From NCBI RefSeq assembly GCF_000244875.1, contig NC_016791.1:3849001-3913000 (forward strand): a stretch of DNA of 64,000 nt, read 5' to 3'. The notes beneath the pieces were generated by a model. The model searched no databases, had not been told where the DNA came from, and saw only the letters and a program-made list of their open reading frames with translations. Source of the stretch: Clostridium sp. BNL1100. Lineage in GTDB: Bacteria > Bacillota > Clostridia > Acetivibrionales > DSM-1351. Both the position numbers and the translations under genes were made by a program. Positions 46,381 through 54,360 of this stretch are shown here, piece by piece. How positions within the stretch are numbered: position 1 is the first letter of the stretch; each line of letters opens with the position of its first letter.

Positions 46381-47338
46381 TTGTGCTTCCCTCCAGATTA
46401 ATTTGCTTATCTCCTTGTAAAATAGCTTTCTTTATAGCTGTACCTACTGCTTTAGCAACAGGTGGAGGAAACGCATTTCCAACTTGTCGATACGCAGGCG
46501 TTTTCTTTCCAACAAATACCCACTCAGGAGGGAATCCCTGCAGTAAACTTGCCATTTTTACAGTTAGTTTGGGGTCTCCTGTGAAGTCTTTTGCAGGTGG
46601 TATTTCATCAAGTCCATGTCCATTAATGCCAAGTTTAGACCATGCCAGTTTAGATCTGGTCGGCCCTAAATCCGCACCTCCATGTTTTTTGCTTCCGCCA
46701 ACAATAGTAGGAGCAATGTTATTGGCTCGGTCAGCCCATTCCTTTGCACCTTCCCATCCATTACTCGCCATTTCATGATAGAGCGCCTGCCCTACTGTGG
46801 GGGGTGGAGCTAAAACACCCAAAGGCCATGTAAAATAATCCGCATATTTCTGCTTCAGTGCAACAAGTATGGTTCTCGGTCTTAGCTGAGGGACACCATA
46901 ATGATTCGCCTGTACCAGTTCCCAAAAACATTTATAGCCCATAGATTCCAATTGCTCTTTTATATGATTGCGATAATCACTGAACTTAGGATCAAATAGT
47001 CCCCGAACATTTTCTAACATCACTGCTTTCGGATCACATTCACTTACAATTCTGAGTGCTTCGGGGAACAAATCTCTATCATCTTCATTACCTAATTGCT
47101 TGCCCGCAACAGAGAACGGTGGACAAGGAACCCCTCCCGCAACCAAATCTATACTTTTATATTTTTTTGCTTTAAACTCTCGAACATCGCCTTCTAAAAC
47201 ATTCCATTTAGGGCGGTTTGTCCTTAAGGTTGCACAAGCTGCTTGATCTATTTCCACTAAAACAACGTGCTTATATCCAGCCTGTTCTAGCCCCAACGCC
47301 TGTCCACCAGCCCCAGCACAAATTTCAATTGAGCGCAT
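46355..47338 (-). CDS. DNA (cytosine-5) methyltransferase 1
   Basis: A 327-residue enzyme beginning MRSIEICAGAGGQALGLEQA (motif I). The catalytic loop is AGGVPCPPFSVAGKQLG with C72, a PC variant of the usual PPCQ. Later motifs are LENVRGLFDP, GVPQLRPRTILVAL and YRQVGNAFPPPVAKAVG. The start ATG shares one base with the stop of the upstream HTH gene (TGATG), indicating coupling. It is clearly different in sequence from the second methyltransferase at 44515-45768, so the operon may protect two sites or two strands of one asymmetric site. Confidence 0.93.
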   Translation of the reverse strand: MRSIEICAGAGGQALGLEQAGYKHVVLVEIDQAACATLRTNRPKWNVLEGDVREFKAKKYKSIDLVAGGVPCPPFSVAGKQLGNEDDRDLFPEALRIVSECDPKAVMLENVRGLFDPKFSDYRNHIKEQLESMGYKCFWELVQANHYGVPQLRPRTILVALKQKYADYFTWPLGVLAPPPTVGQALYHEMASNGWEGAKEWADRANNIAPTIVGGSKKHGGADLGPTRSKLAWSKLGINGHGLDEIPPAKDFTGDPKLTVKMASLLQGFPPEWVFVGKKTPAYRQVGNAFPPPVAKAVGTAIKKAILQGDKQINLEGSTNEKSRSTR

Positions 47339-47538
47339 CAGACAATTTTCCCTCCCTTATCGATACTGGTTTTATGCAGTGTACGTTCATCATGAGGCTT
47401 TTCAGAATTAACTGGTATTGCCCATGCATTGCCTAATCGCCAGGCACCATGTATTCGGCCTTCTGCACATAAGGTTTGCACACGCCTGGGAGTAACCCCC
47501 CATTTCTCCGCAGCTTCTTTAGCTGTCATAAATTCCAT
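47338..47538 (-). CDS. Small HTH protein, likely controller of the restriction operon
   Basis: A 66-residue protein with an excisionase-like winged helix: MTAKEAAEKWGVTPRRVQTL, then CAEGRIHGAWRLGNAWAIP. The first gene of the operon, it overlaps the methyltransferase start. Such small MerR/Xis-like proteins often precede C5-methyltransferase/HNH pairs and may act as controller proteins that delay nuclease expression, but the function is not proven here. Confidence 0.75.
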   Translation of the reverse strand: MEFMTAKEAAEKWGVTPRRVQTLCAEGRIHGAWRLGNAWAIPVNSEKPHDERTLHKTSIDKGGKIV

Positions 47539-47780
47539 AGTATCGGCTCCTAAAAAATAGTTTTATACAAAATAATTATATTCGCAACTGCGAAGAAATG
47601 CAAGTATGTTTTTAAGTATGACGGTTCCTGTCCTGGTTTACTCAAAACAGGAGACTCGTTGATTTATTGCGCTTTCTAACTTAACTGGATTTCGTTCAGT
47701 TCCTCTTTAGTCTCAGAACACTCCATGTGAAGCTGTTTTTTTTAAGACCTTATTATCTCCTGTTTCTTACAATCTAATTT

Positions 47781-47843
47781 AAATTGTAAGCAATAAAACC
47801 TTCAAAATCAATCTGATCTTGAAGGCTTTATTCGATACAATTT
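47781..47843. repeat. Right copy of the island-flanking hairpin repeat
   Basis: This is nearly the same sequence as 35471-35535 (AAATTGTAAGCAATAAAACC then TTGAAGGCTTTATT). It sits between the start of the restriction operon and the arsA stop, with no gene in 47539-47869. As a stem with T runs it also serves as terminator for arsA. Confidence 0.75.
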
Positions 47844-47869
47844 TAAAAATCGCTTCTATATAATATAAT

Positions 47870-49579
47870 CTATTTGTTTGCCTCCCAACCAATAATGGCA
47901 AACTGTCCTTTCGTATGCTCATCGACCTTATTAATCCACTCGATTTCATTGCTCGCTTTAGCCGCTAACAATTCATTTGCTGTACCCGTCTGATATAAAG
48001 ACGCATTGATTACCCACCATTCCGCTGCAATTTCCGCACGCTTCAAATCTTCTTCAAGACGCATTGCCTCATAAACTGGTGTAGCCTCTGCAAGCGTGAT
48101 GATGATGACTTCAGTTTCGTCTGCATTGCGCAGTCTTGGCAGCAGCTTTTTCACCGACTCCGGAATATCACCCTGGGTGCGTTGCACTTCTCTATGATAG
48201 CTCTGAGTGGAATCCAACAGCAATAATGTGTGACCTGTTGGAGCGGTATCAATCACAACAACCTCATTTTCCGCTTTTTCAACGATCTGCGCAAATGCCC
48301 TAAAGACAGCTATTTCTTGTGTGCAGGGAGAACGCAAATCTTCTTCGATATAGGCAATGTCATCTTCAGACATAGTTTCTCGCGCCTTTGCAAGCACTTC
48401 TTCCTGATATTTCTTCAGCTCTGCATGCTCATCAATATGGCTCATGCTGATTCCACTATCTTTGCTAATGACAAACTTCAAATGCGCTGCAGGATCAGTC
48501 GTGGCAAGATGCACTTTCTTTCCTTTGGCAGATAGCCCTAAAGCAATCGCCGCCGCAATAGTGGTTTTGCCAACTCCGCCTTTGCCCATCGTAAAAATGA
48601 CCTTTTTATTCGTCCTATACAAATCATCTATGACATCCTTAAGTTGCAAGATCGTTTGAGCATGTATCTTCTCATCTCGAAGGATGCAATGATCCAAAGT
48701 AAGTAATGCCCGCACATTCTCTATTCCAGTAATATTGTAGGCTCTCAGTGGTATTTGATAGGTTTTCAGTTCTTTCAAATTCTGTGGCATCTGTACCAAA
48801 GCCTTTTGCTGCATATGGTATAGACTCTCGGAAACACTGTCATTATAAGCAGTCAAAACGCCGTTAATTACAAGCACCTGATTTTTTACACCAAGGTCGG
48901 CAAGTTCTATGGACGCCCTTTCCGCTTCTTTCAGCGGCACTGCCTCCGGACGGGAAACAAGAATGAGTGTAGTGAGATTACCATCTGATAATGTTTCCAC
49001 GGCTTTTTTGTATATTTCCTTTTTACTTTCAAGACCGGCAAGCTGGCCCAGGCAGGAAGCACCGTGCGTGCTTTCACTTATGAAATTGCTCCATGCCGAA
49101 GGCAATTGAAGCATACGCAAAGTATGACCTGTAGGGGCAGTATCGAATATAATGTAATCGTATTCGTTCTGAATATTTTCATCGGTAATGAAATTTGAGA
49201 ATTCATTGAAAGCAGCAATCTCAATGGTGCAGGACCCTGAGAGCTGTTCTTCCATGTTCTTTATCACCACATCGGGCAGCTTGCCGCGATATGGTGCGGT
49301 GACACTTTCTCTGTATTCCGCTGCCGCTTGAATCGGATCAAGGTTTGAAACAACGAGGTTTGGCACCTCCTTGATTTCTGTCCCCTTGTTCGTAAGCTCA
49401 GTATGAAAAACATCCTGCAGGTTTGAGGCGGGATCGGTGCTGACTAAAAGCACCTTCTTCCCGCTGTCCGCAAGAGTAACGGCTGTGGCGCAAGCGGCGG
49501 AGGTTTTGCCTACGCCGCCTTTCCCTGTGAAAAACAGATATTTTGTAAGCACAATTACTTGTGGGTTAAAATTCTCCAT
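47870..49579 (-). CDS. arsA: Arsenite-activated ATPase, arsenical pump-driving subunit
   Basis: The start is the ATG at 49579, behind GGGGGT; a TTG seven codons earlier is less likely. The 569-residue protein has the typical two ATPase halves, each with FTGKGGVGKTS-type P-loops (near residues 16-23 and 330-338) and DTAPTGHTLR/LL switch motifs. Metalloid-site candidates include C in QLSGSCTIEIAAF and in LRSPCTQEIAVF, matching the conserved Cys of ArsA halves. ArsA binds the membrane pump and couples ATP hydrolysis to arsenite efflux, receiving arsenite from ArsD. It is the last gene of the arsR-led unit. Confidence 0.95.
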   Translation of the reverse strand: MENFNPQVIVLTKYLFFTGKGGVGKTSAACATAVTLADSGKKVLLVSTDPASNLQDVFHTELTNKGTEIKEVPNLVVSNLDPIQAAAEYRESVTAPYRGKLPDVVIKNMEEQLSGSCTIEIAAFNEFSNFITDENIQNEYDYIIFDTAPTGHTLRMLQLPSAWSNFISESTHGASCLGQLAGLESKKEIYKKAVETLSDGNLTTLILVSRPEAVPLKEAERASIELADLGVKNQVLVINGVLTAYNDSVSESLYHMQQKALVQMPQNLKELKTYQIPLRAYNITGIENVRALLTLDHCILRDEKIHAQTILQLKDVIDDLYRTNKKVIFTMGKGGVGKTTIAAAIALGLSAKGKKVHLATTDPAAHLKFVISKDSGISMSHIDEHAELKKYQEEVLAKARETMSEDDIAYIEEDLRSPCTQEIAVFRAFAQIVEKAENEVVVIDTAPTGHTLLLLDSTQSYHREVQRTQGDIPESVKKLLPRLRNADETEVIIITLAEATPVYEAMRLEEDLKRAEIAAEWWVINASLYQTGTANELLAAKASNEIEWINKVDEHTKGQFAIIGWEANK

Positions 49580-49612
49580 ATGGATACCCCCGAATTTCAA
49601 AATGGTTTATCA

Positions 49613-50008
49613 TCAGCAGCACTTTCCACCTGAGCAGCCGCAGCCACCTGATTTTTTTGAAGTATCTTTTGTTGCAGCCTTTGGCTTATCTCCTAAATAA
49701 TTCGGCGAAATGCCAAGCAGCTTTGAAAATTCATCATTGGTGGGGTATCTTCCTGTTATCACAATTTCACCGTCCACAACAATGGTCGGCAGCTCATCTA
49801 CGCCGTTGATGTTGATAAACTCATTCACAGCCTTGTTGTTGATAAATTCCTGCGGTGCACTTGAGAGATTATACCTCTGTACTGTAATGCCGTGTTTCTT
49901 TAGTGTATTCAAAACTGTTGATATCCTGAGCAGTTCCGTGTCAACGCCTACTCCGCAAATTCCTGTTTCGCAGCACATGGCGGGTTCATAAATGAACATT
50001 TTTTTCAT
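49613..50008 (-). CDS. arsD: Arsenical metallochaperone / repressor
   Basis: From the ATG at 50008 (AAGGAG nine bases upstream) the 131-residue protein has the canonical Cys12-Cys13-Cys18 arsenite site in YEPAMCCETGICGVG. The C-terminus carries a Cys-rich tail, GGCGCSGGKCC, typical of many ArsD proteins. It delivers As(III) to ArsA and can repress the operon weakly. It lies between acr3 and arsA, separated by about 30 bases from each. Confidence 0.95.
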   Translation of the reverse strand: MKKMFIYEPAMCCETGICGVGVDTELLRISTVLNTLKKHGITVQRYNLSSAPQEFINNKAVNEFININGVDELPTIVVDGEIVITGRYPTNDEFSKLLGISPNYLGDKPKAATKDTSKKSGGCGCSGGKCC

Positions 50009-50033
50009 AGCCAAACACTCCTTTATAATTTAA

Positions 50034-51098
50034 TTATTTGTTATCAACCGATAGTTGGGGGAACCAATGCTTTGTGTTGTTTGCAATAAACACCAGAATC
50101 AACATAACTGGTACTTCGGTAAGCACGCCTACAATGGTCGCCAGTGCAGCTGGGGAAGTAGCACCGAACAGGGAAATAGCAACCGCCACCGAAAGTTCAA
50201 AAAAGTTGGATGCACCAATCATTCCTGCCGGAGCTGCGATGTTATGAGGCAGCTTTAACCATTTTGATGCAAAATACGCAATAAAGAAAATCAGGAACGT
50301 CTGGAGAATCAACGGAATTGCAATCAAAATGATGTGCAGTGGATTCTCCAAAATAACATCGCCTTGGAACGAAAAGATGATAATCAGTGTGAGAAGCAGT
50401 CCTATAATAGTTACATTGTTAAACTTAGGTAGAAACTGCTTTTCAAAGTATTCTATACCTTTGTTTTTAATCATCAATGTCCTTGTCAGGATGCCCCCGG
50501 CGAGAGGAATCACCACAAACAGCACCACCGATAAAAGCAGGGTATCCCATGGTACGATAATACCACTGACACCAAGCAAAAAAACGACAATTGGCGTAAA
50601 TGCAATCAGTATGATGAGATCGTTGGTTGCGACCTGCACCACGGTATAGGCCGGGTTCCCTTTGGTCAGATGGCTCCATACAAACACCATGGCGGTACAG
50701 GGAGCCGCTCCAAGCAGCACCGCTCCCGCAAGATACTCTTTAGCCAAATCAGCAGGTATGATTGCTTTGAATAGGACATAGAAGAAAAATGCCGCAATGC
50801 CATACATGGTAAACGGTTTAATAAGCCAGTTGGTCACCCAAGTCACAAAAAGACCTTTTGGGTTTTTTCCGACATTTTTAATGCTGGTAAAATCCACCTT
50901 CATCATCATAGGATAGATCATCAGCCAGATTAATATTGCTATGGGGATGGATACTTGTGCGTATTCAAATTCACCTAAGAAAGCCGGTATCCCTGGCATA
51001 AACTTGCCGATAAGCACTCCAGCTACCATGCAGAGAAGTACCCATATCGTAAGGTATTTCTCAAAAAATCCAATGCCCTGTGTTTTTTCTTTGCTCAT
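50034..51098 (-). CDS. acr3: Arsenite efflux permease, Acr3 family
   Basis: A 354-residue membrane protein with about ten hydrophobic helices (YLTIWVLLCMVAGVLIG, SIPIAILIWLMIYPMMMKV, LAGAVLLGAAPCTAMVFVWS). The last of these contains the conserved Cys of the Acr3 family in helix 4, which is needed for As(III) transport. The ATG at 51098 follows GAGGAG; a GTG nine bases earlier overlaps the upstream stop codon. The permease works alone with the proton motive force or with ArsA, which is encoded two genes downstream. Confidence 0.94.
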   Translation of the reverse strand: MSKEKTQGIGFFEKYLTIWVLLCMVAGVLIGKFMPGIPAFLGEFEYAQVSIPIAILIWLMIYPMMMKVDFTSIKNVGKNPKGLFVTWVTNWLIKPFTMYGIAAFFFYVLFKAIIPADLAKEYLAGAVLLGAAPCTAMVFVWSHLTKGNPAYTVVQVATNDLIILIAFTPIVVFLLGVSGIIVPWDTLLLSVVLFVVIPLAGGILTRTLMIKNKGIEYFEKQFLPKFNNVTIIGLLLTLIIIFSFQGDVILENPLHIILIAIPLILQTFLIFFIAYFASKWLKLPHNIAAPAGMIGASNFFELSVAVAISLFGATSPAALATIVGVLTEVPVMLILVFIANNTKHWFPQLSVDNK

Positions 51099-51103
51099 TG
51101 TGT

Positions 51104-52744
51104 TCACTCCTCATGCAAAATGCCATATTGTTTCTGTCCACCTGAAAGGTTATAGACCTTCTTGAAACCCTTACCCAGCAGGATATTCTGCGCTGCATTT
51201 CCAGTCGTCCCCTTATTGCAGTAGGTGACGGTTATGGCATCTTTATCCATCGTTTCGGATGAGGCTCTCAATTTTTCATGGGGAATGCTTTCCGCCGTAT
51301 CAACATGATTCTTTTCATATTGGGCGGAAACCCTTGCATCAATTAACGTATATTCTTCACCGGACTGCATCAGTGCGTCCAGTTCCTGCACTGTCATCAA
51401 CGGCCTGCCCCTGTGAATGGCATTATCCAGTATCATGCCGGTGTACATGACAGGGTCTTTCGTTGTAGAAAACGGCGGGGCATAAGCCAAATCAAGATGG
51501 AATAAATCTTCAACTTTAGCATTGAAGGTGATTGCGGTTACAAGTACGTCGATTCTCTTATCGACACCTTCAAATCCTATAATTTGTGCACCTAAAAGTC
51601 TGCCGCTTACCTTGTCGGCTATCCCTTTGATGACCATTTCCTTTCCACCCATATATTCCGGTTTGTTGGGCTTGATATTATGGCATACCGCTATGTCGTA
51701 GCCTTGCTCCTTTGCTTCACGCTCGGAAAGGCCGGTTTGTGCTACCGTCATATCAAAAATTTTAAAGATTCCCGTACCGAGAATACCCCGGAATTCCAAA
51801 TCGCTACCTGTCATGCTGTCGCCAGCGATCCTGCCGGTTTTATTGGCCGTAGATCCTAATGGCCGGTAGACTGGCTTTCCCGTTATCAAGTGGAGCTGCT
51901 CGATGCAGTCACCACAAGCATAAATATCCGGAATACTGCTCTGCATCCTGGTGTTTACGCGAATTGCACCAGCAACACCAAGCTGGATTCCCGCTGCTGC
52001 TGCCAGCTCTGTGTTGGGGCGGACGCCAGTGGATACAAGAACCATATCCGCTTTTATCTCTTTGCCATCCGACAAAAGTACGCTGCTTTCTGTTATTTCA
52101 GTGATAGAAGCGCTCGTCAATACAGAAACACCTTTTTTTCTGATGTGTTCCTCCACATATATTGCCATATCGTCATCCAGTCCCGGTGTGACCTGCGGCA
52201 GCTTTTCCAGCAGAGTTACATCCATGCCAAGCCCCTTCAGATTTTCGCATACCTCAAGTCCTATAAATCCGGTGCCTATAATAGCGGCGGACTTGGGACA
52301 GTTTGTGCCAATAAAGTCTTTTATGCGGTTCATATCATTGATGTTGCGCAAGGTGAAAACATGCTGACTGTCTGCACCCTTTATAGGGGGTACGGTAGCT
52401 CTGGCACCAGTGGCAAATACAAGTTTATCGTAATGATCGGTGATCATTTCTCCCGTTGTGAGGTTCTTAACTGTTATGTTCCTGCTGTCGGGAGAAATGG
52501 CAAGCACTTCATGCCGGATGAAAATGTCTACGTTATATTTCTTCTTAAAGAATGCAGGATCACGTGGGATCAGTTCATCCGCCTTGTCAATCTCGCCGCC
52601 GATGTAGTATGGCATGCCACAACCTGAATAAGAGATAAAACTGTCCTTCTCATAAATTACGATTTCCGCATCCTCACTGTTTCGTCTTGCCTTGGCGGCA
52701 GCGGAGGTTCCTGCGGCAACCGCACCTATAATTACAATTTTCAT
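51104..52744 (-). CDS. CoA-disulfide reductase-type flavoprotein with C-terminal rhodanese domain
   Basis: The 546-residue protein starts after AGGAGG. The FAD domain has IVIIGAVAAGTSAAAKARR and the single redox Cys in SYSGCGMPYY (C42), as in CoA-disulfide reductases and NADH oxidases rather than the CxxxxC of glutathione reductases. The NAD domain follows, with AAIIGTGFIGLEVCENLKG, and the FAD-binding DIYACGDCIE. The C-terminal 90 residues are a rhodanese with active-site VTYCNKGTTGN. Enzymes of this kind occur in ars operons and may keep thiols reduced or handle sulfur or arsenic oxyanions; the substrate here is unknown. Confidence 0.88.
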   Translation of the reverse strand: MKIVIIGAVAAGTSAAAKARRNSEDAEIVIYEKDSFISYSGCGMPYYIGGEIDKADELIPRDPAFFKKKYNVDIFIRHEVLAISPDSRNITVKNLTTGEMITDHYDKLVFATGARATVPPIKGADSQHVFTLRNINDMNRIKDFIGTNCPKSAAIIGTGFIGLEVCENLKGLGMDVTLLEKLPQVTPGLDDDMAIYVEEHIRKKGVSVLTSASITEITESSVLLSDGKEIKADMVLVSTGVRPNTELAAAAGIQLGVAGAIRVNTRMQSSIPDIYACGDCIEQLHLITGKPVYRPLGSTANKTGRIAGDSMTGSDLEFRGILGTGIFKIFDMTVAQTGLSEREAKEQGYDIAVCHNIKPNKPEYMGGKEMVIKGIADKVSGRLLGAQIIGFEGVDKRIDVLVTAITFNAKVEDLFHLDLAYAPPFSTTKDPVMYTGMILDNAIHRGRPLMTVQELDALMQSGEEYTLIDARVSAQYEKNHVDTAESIPHEKLRASSETMDKDAITVTYCNKGTTGNAAQNILLGKGFKKVYNLSGGQKQYGILHEE

Positions 52745-52763
52745 CGGGTGTCCTCCTTTCTGC

Positions 52764-53081
52764 CTATTCGAAAAAGCATCTTTTATCTACATTGCTCTGT
52801 TCAGATGCATTCATGATTCCTGCCAGCAAGTTGTACGCTGCTTCGCATCCAGCCTTGCTGAGCGAATAGTACATCCATTTTCCTTCTCGGCGGCAATTGA
52901 CCACACCGGATTCGCATAAGCTTTTCATATGATGGGACAAGGTTGACTGCCCAATATGCAAATCATCTAAAAGCTGGCAAGCACACTTCTCTCCACCTTG
53001 CAGCATCTCAATAATCATCAAGCGATTTGGATCGCATAGGGCTTTAAAAACTTTTGCCATTTCGTTGTGTTTATCTTCCAT
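52764..53081 (-). CDS. arsR: ArsR-family arsenic-responsive repressor
   Basis: The ATG at 53081 has GAGGTG six bases upstream. The 105-residue winged-helix protein reads VFKALCDPNRLMIIEMLQGG, then EKCACQLLDDL with the C33/C35 pair that binds As(III), then GQSTLSHHMKSLCESGVVN, the recognition helix. It is the first gene of the arsenic efflux operon and sits behind a promoter with an overlapping palindrome, so it most likely autorepresses the unit until arsenite binds. Confidence 0.95.
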   Translation of the reverse strand: MEDKHNEMAKVFKALCDPNRLMIIEMLQGGEKCACQLLDDLHIGQSTLSHHMKSLCESGVVNCRREGKWMYYSLSKAGCEAAYNLLAGIMNASEQSNVDKRCFFE

Positions 53082-53105
53082 GTTATTCACCTCATATCCA
53101 CAAGT

Positions 53106-53148
53106 ATCGATATGTTAATAGTATATGCAACATATCGATATGCGTCAA
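53106..53148 (-). promoter_or_regulatory. arsR promoter with overlapping operator palindrome
   Basis: On the minus strand TTGACG (53143-53148) and TATACT (53120-53125) are separated by exactly 17 bases, an almost perfect housekeeping promoter. The palindrome ATCGATATGTT (53106-53116) / AACATATCGAT (53129-53139) overlaps the -10 box and spacer, which is the typical place for an ArsR dimer to block RNA polymerase. Confidence 0.85.
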
Positions 53149-53166
53149 TATGTTTTTGGAAAATTA

Positions 53167-53208
53167 AGCAACTGCCCTAAGGTATTCTATACCGCTTGAG
53201 CAGTTGCT
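53167..53208 (-). terminator. Hairpin ending the arsM/arsN unit
   Basis: AGCAACTGC (53167-53175) pairs with GCAGTTGCT (53200-53208); on the minus strand the stem is followed by TAATTTTCC. It separates the upstream arsenic unit from the arsR promoter. Confidence 0.6.
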
Positions 53209-53226
53209 CTCGACTTATTCTATGTA

Positions 53227-53355
53227 TTAGCTTGTTCTGCAGCAAGGCTTCCTTACACTCCAACATTCCAATCTGCAAAATTCATCATAGCTCGAATTGT
53301 TGCTGCCAGGATATAAAACTATAAGCGCAAGCAACAGAAATAAAATAATAAGCAT
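53227..53355 (-). CDS. 42-residue membrane peptide with Cys-rich tail
   Basis: A short ORF begins at an ATG with GAAGGAG at ideal spacing. The product MLIILFLLLALIVLYPG has one transmembrane helix, and the tail YDEFCRLECWSVRKPCCRTS has four Cys. It starts 24 bases after the ArsN-like gene and is followed by a terminator, so it is probably the last gene of that unit. The Cys cluster next to arsenic genes suggests metalloid binding, but this is inference. Confidence 0.55.
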   Translation of the reverse strand: MLIILFLLLALIVLYPGSNNSSYDEFCRLECWSVRKPCCRTS

Positions 53356-53379
53356 TTTCTTAATCTCCTTCTCATAAGA

Positions 53380-53874
53380 TCATCCCACCGTTTTGCTCCT
53401 GCGTTCCATAAGCACTACATCGTGCCATTCACCGTTGGGCATTCGGCCTAACCTTTCGCGTATACCGATCTCACGAAATCCACATTTCTTGCATAATTCC
53501 CGGCTTGGGATATTCTCTTTAGTGATTGCTGCCTGTATGCTCCAGTAACCGGCTTCTTCCGAATACCGTATCAACTCTGTCAGCAACGCCGATCCTACGC
53601 CTTTGGCTCTATATTCTTTACTGATATATACGCTTGCTTCGGCAACTCCGGCATAAACGCATCTGCTGGAAACCGGGGTTAAAGCAACCCATCCTAAAAT
53701 CTTGTCATCAGAACGCGCTACCAACCGGCAGGTTTGGCAATGGTCTTTATTCCATTCTTCCCAACTCGGTACTTCTCTTTGAAATGTGGCCAATCCAGTT
53801 TCTATACCAGCCGAATAGATCGCAGCTACCTGAGGCCAATCAGTCATCTGCATTTCATCAATCACAAAATCCAT
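53380..53874 (-). CDS. arsN: GNAT N-acetyltransferase, ArsN/phosphinothricin acetyltransferase-like
   Basis: A 164-residue GNAT enzyme. The family features are MTDWPQVAAIYSAGIETGLA, GVAEASVYISKEYRAKGVGS (acetyl-CoA pyrophosphate loop), and AITKENIPSRELCKKCGFRE. This is the Pat/Bar type, which acetylates phosphinothricin and related amino acids. In ars operons such enzymes, named ArsN1, detoxify the antibiotic arsinothricin. The placement between the C_GCAxxG_C_C gene and a small Cys-rich peptide, in a unit with arsM, supports that role; substrate specificity is inferred. Confidence 0.8.
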   Translation of the reverse strand: MDFVIDEMQMTDWPQVAAIYSAGIETGLATFQREVPSWEEWNKDHCQTCRLVARSDDKILGWVALTPVSSRCVYAGVAEASVYISKEYRAKGVGSALLTELIRYSEEAGYWSIQAAITKENIPSRELCKKCGFREIGIRERLGRMPNGEWHDVVLMERRSKTVG

Positions 53875-53889
53875 GAGACACCTCCCATA

Positions 53890-54324
53890 TTAATATCCCA
53901 TCCTCTCAAGGATTTCGACTGCATCGCAAATCATATCTACACAGGTCGTTTTAAACAAACCCTTTTCCATAGCAGATTTCATGCCGTCAGGTGTGGAGAT
54001 ATCATGACCGAGTATATCACGGCAAACGATACTGTTGTTTTTTTCTCTGAAAAGGTCACTAAACCTAACAACTTCTTTATAGCATAACAACTTGCCTTCG
54101 GTATCTTCAGGGCTATTATGTCCGTAACGCAAACTTATGACAAGGATTGCCCCTGATACTGCACCGCATACCTCACCACTTCTCATTCCTCCTCCAAATC
54201 CACAACTGATTTTTAACGCTGTTTCCTTTGGCAAGCCGTATTTCTCACTGAATACCGCAAATACGGCTTGAGAGCAGTTAAAGCCCTGGGAGAATAACAT
54301 ACTGGCAGACTCTTTATTATCCAT
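53890..54324 (-). CDS. C_GCAxxG_C_C family protein
   Basis: The ATG at 54324 has GAGGTG seven bases upstream. The 144-residue protein has the family pattern: FSQGFNCSQAVFAVFSEKYG, then SCGFGGGMRSGEVCGAVSGA, then a Cys in SIVCRDILG and TTCVDMICDAVEIL near the end. The spaced Cys residues suggest a metal or redox cofactor. Members occur with arsenic and redox genes and their biochemical role is not established. It is flanked by arsM and arsN, with 15-40 base gaps, in one transcript. Confidence 0.85.
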   Translation of the reverse strand: MDNKESASMLFSQGFNCSQAVFAVFSEKYGLPKETALKISCGFGGGMRSGEVCGAVSGAILVISLRYGHNSPEDTEGKLLCYKEVVRFSDLFREKNNSIVCRDILGHDISTPDGMKSAMEKGLFKTTCVDMICDAVEILERMGY

Positions 54325-54360
54325 TTTTGTGCACCTCATATCTGCATTATTGATTTCCTG

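Noticed and set aside
51890-52627. 245-codon plus-strand ORF
   Set aside because: It lies antisense within the CoA-disulfide-reductase gene, whose domains and motifs are intact; the antisense translation resembles no family.
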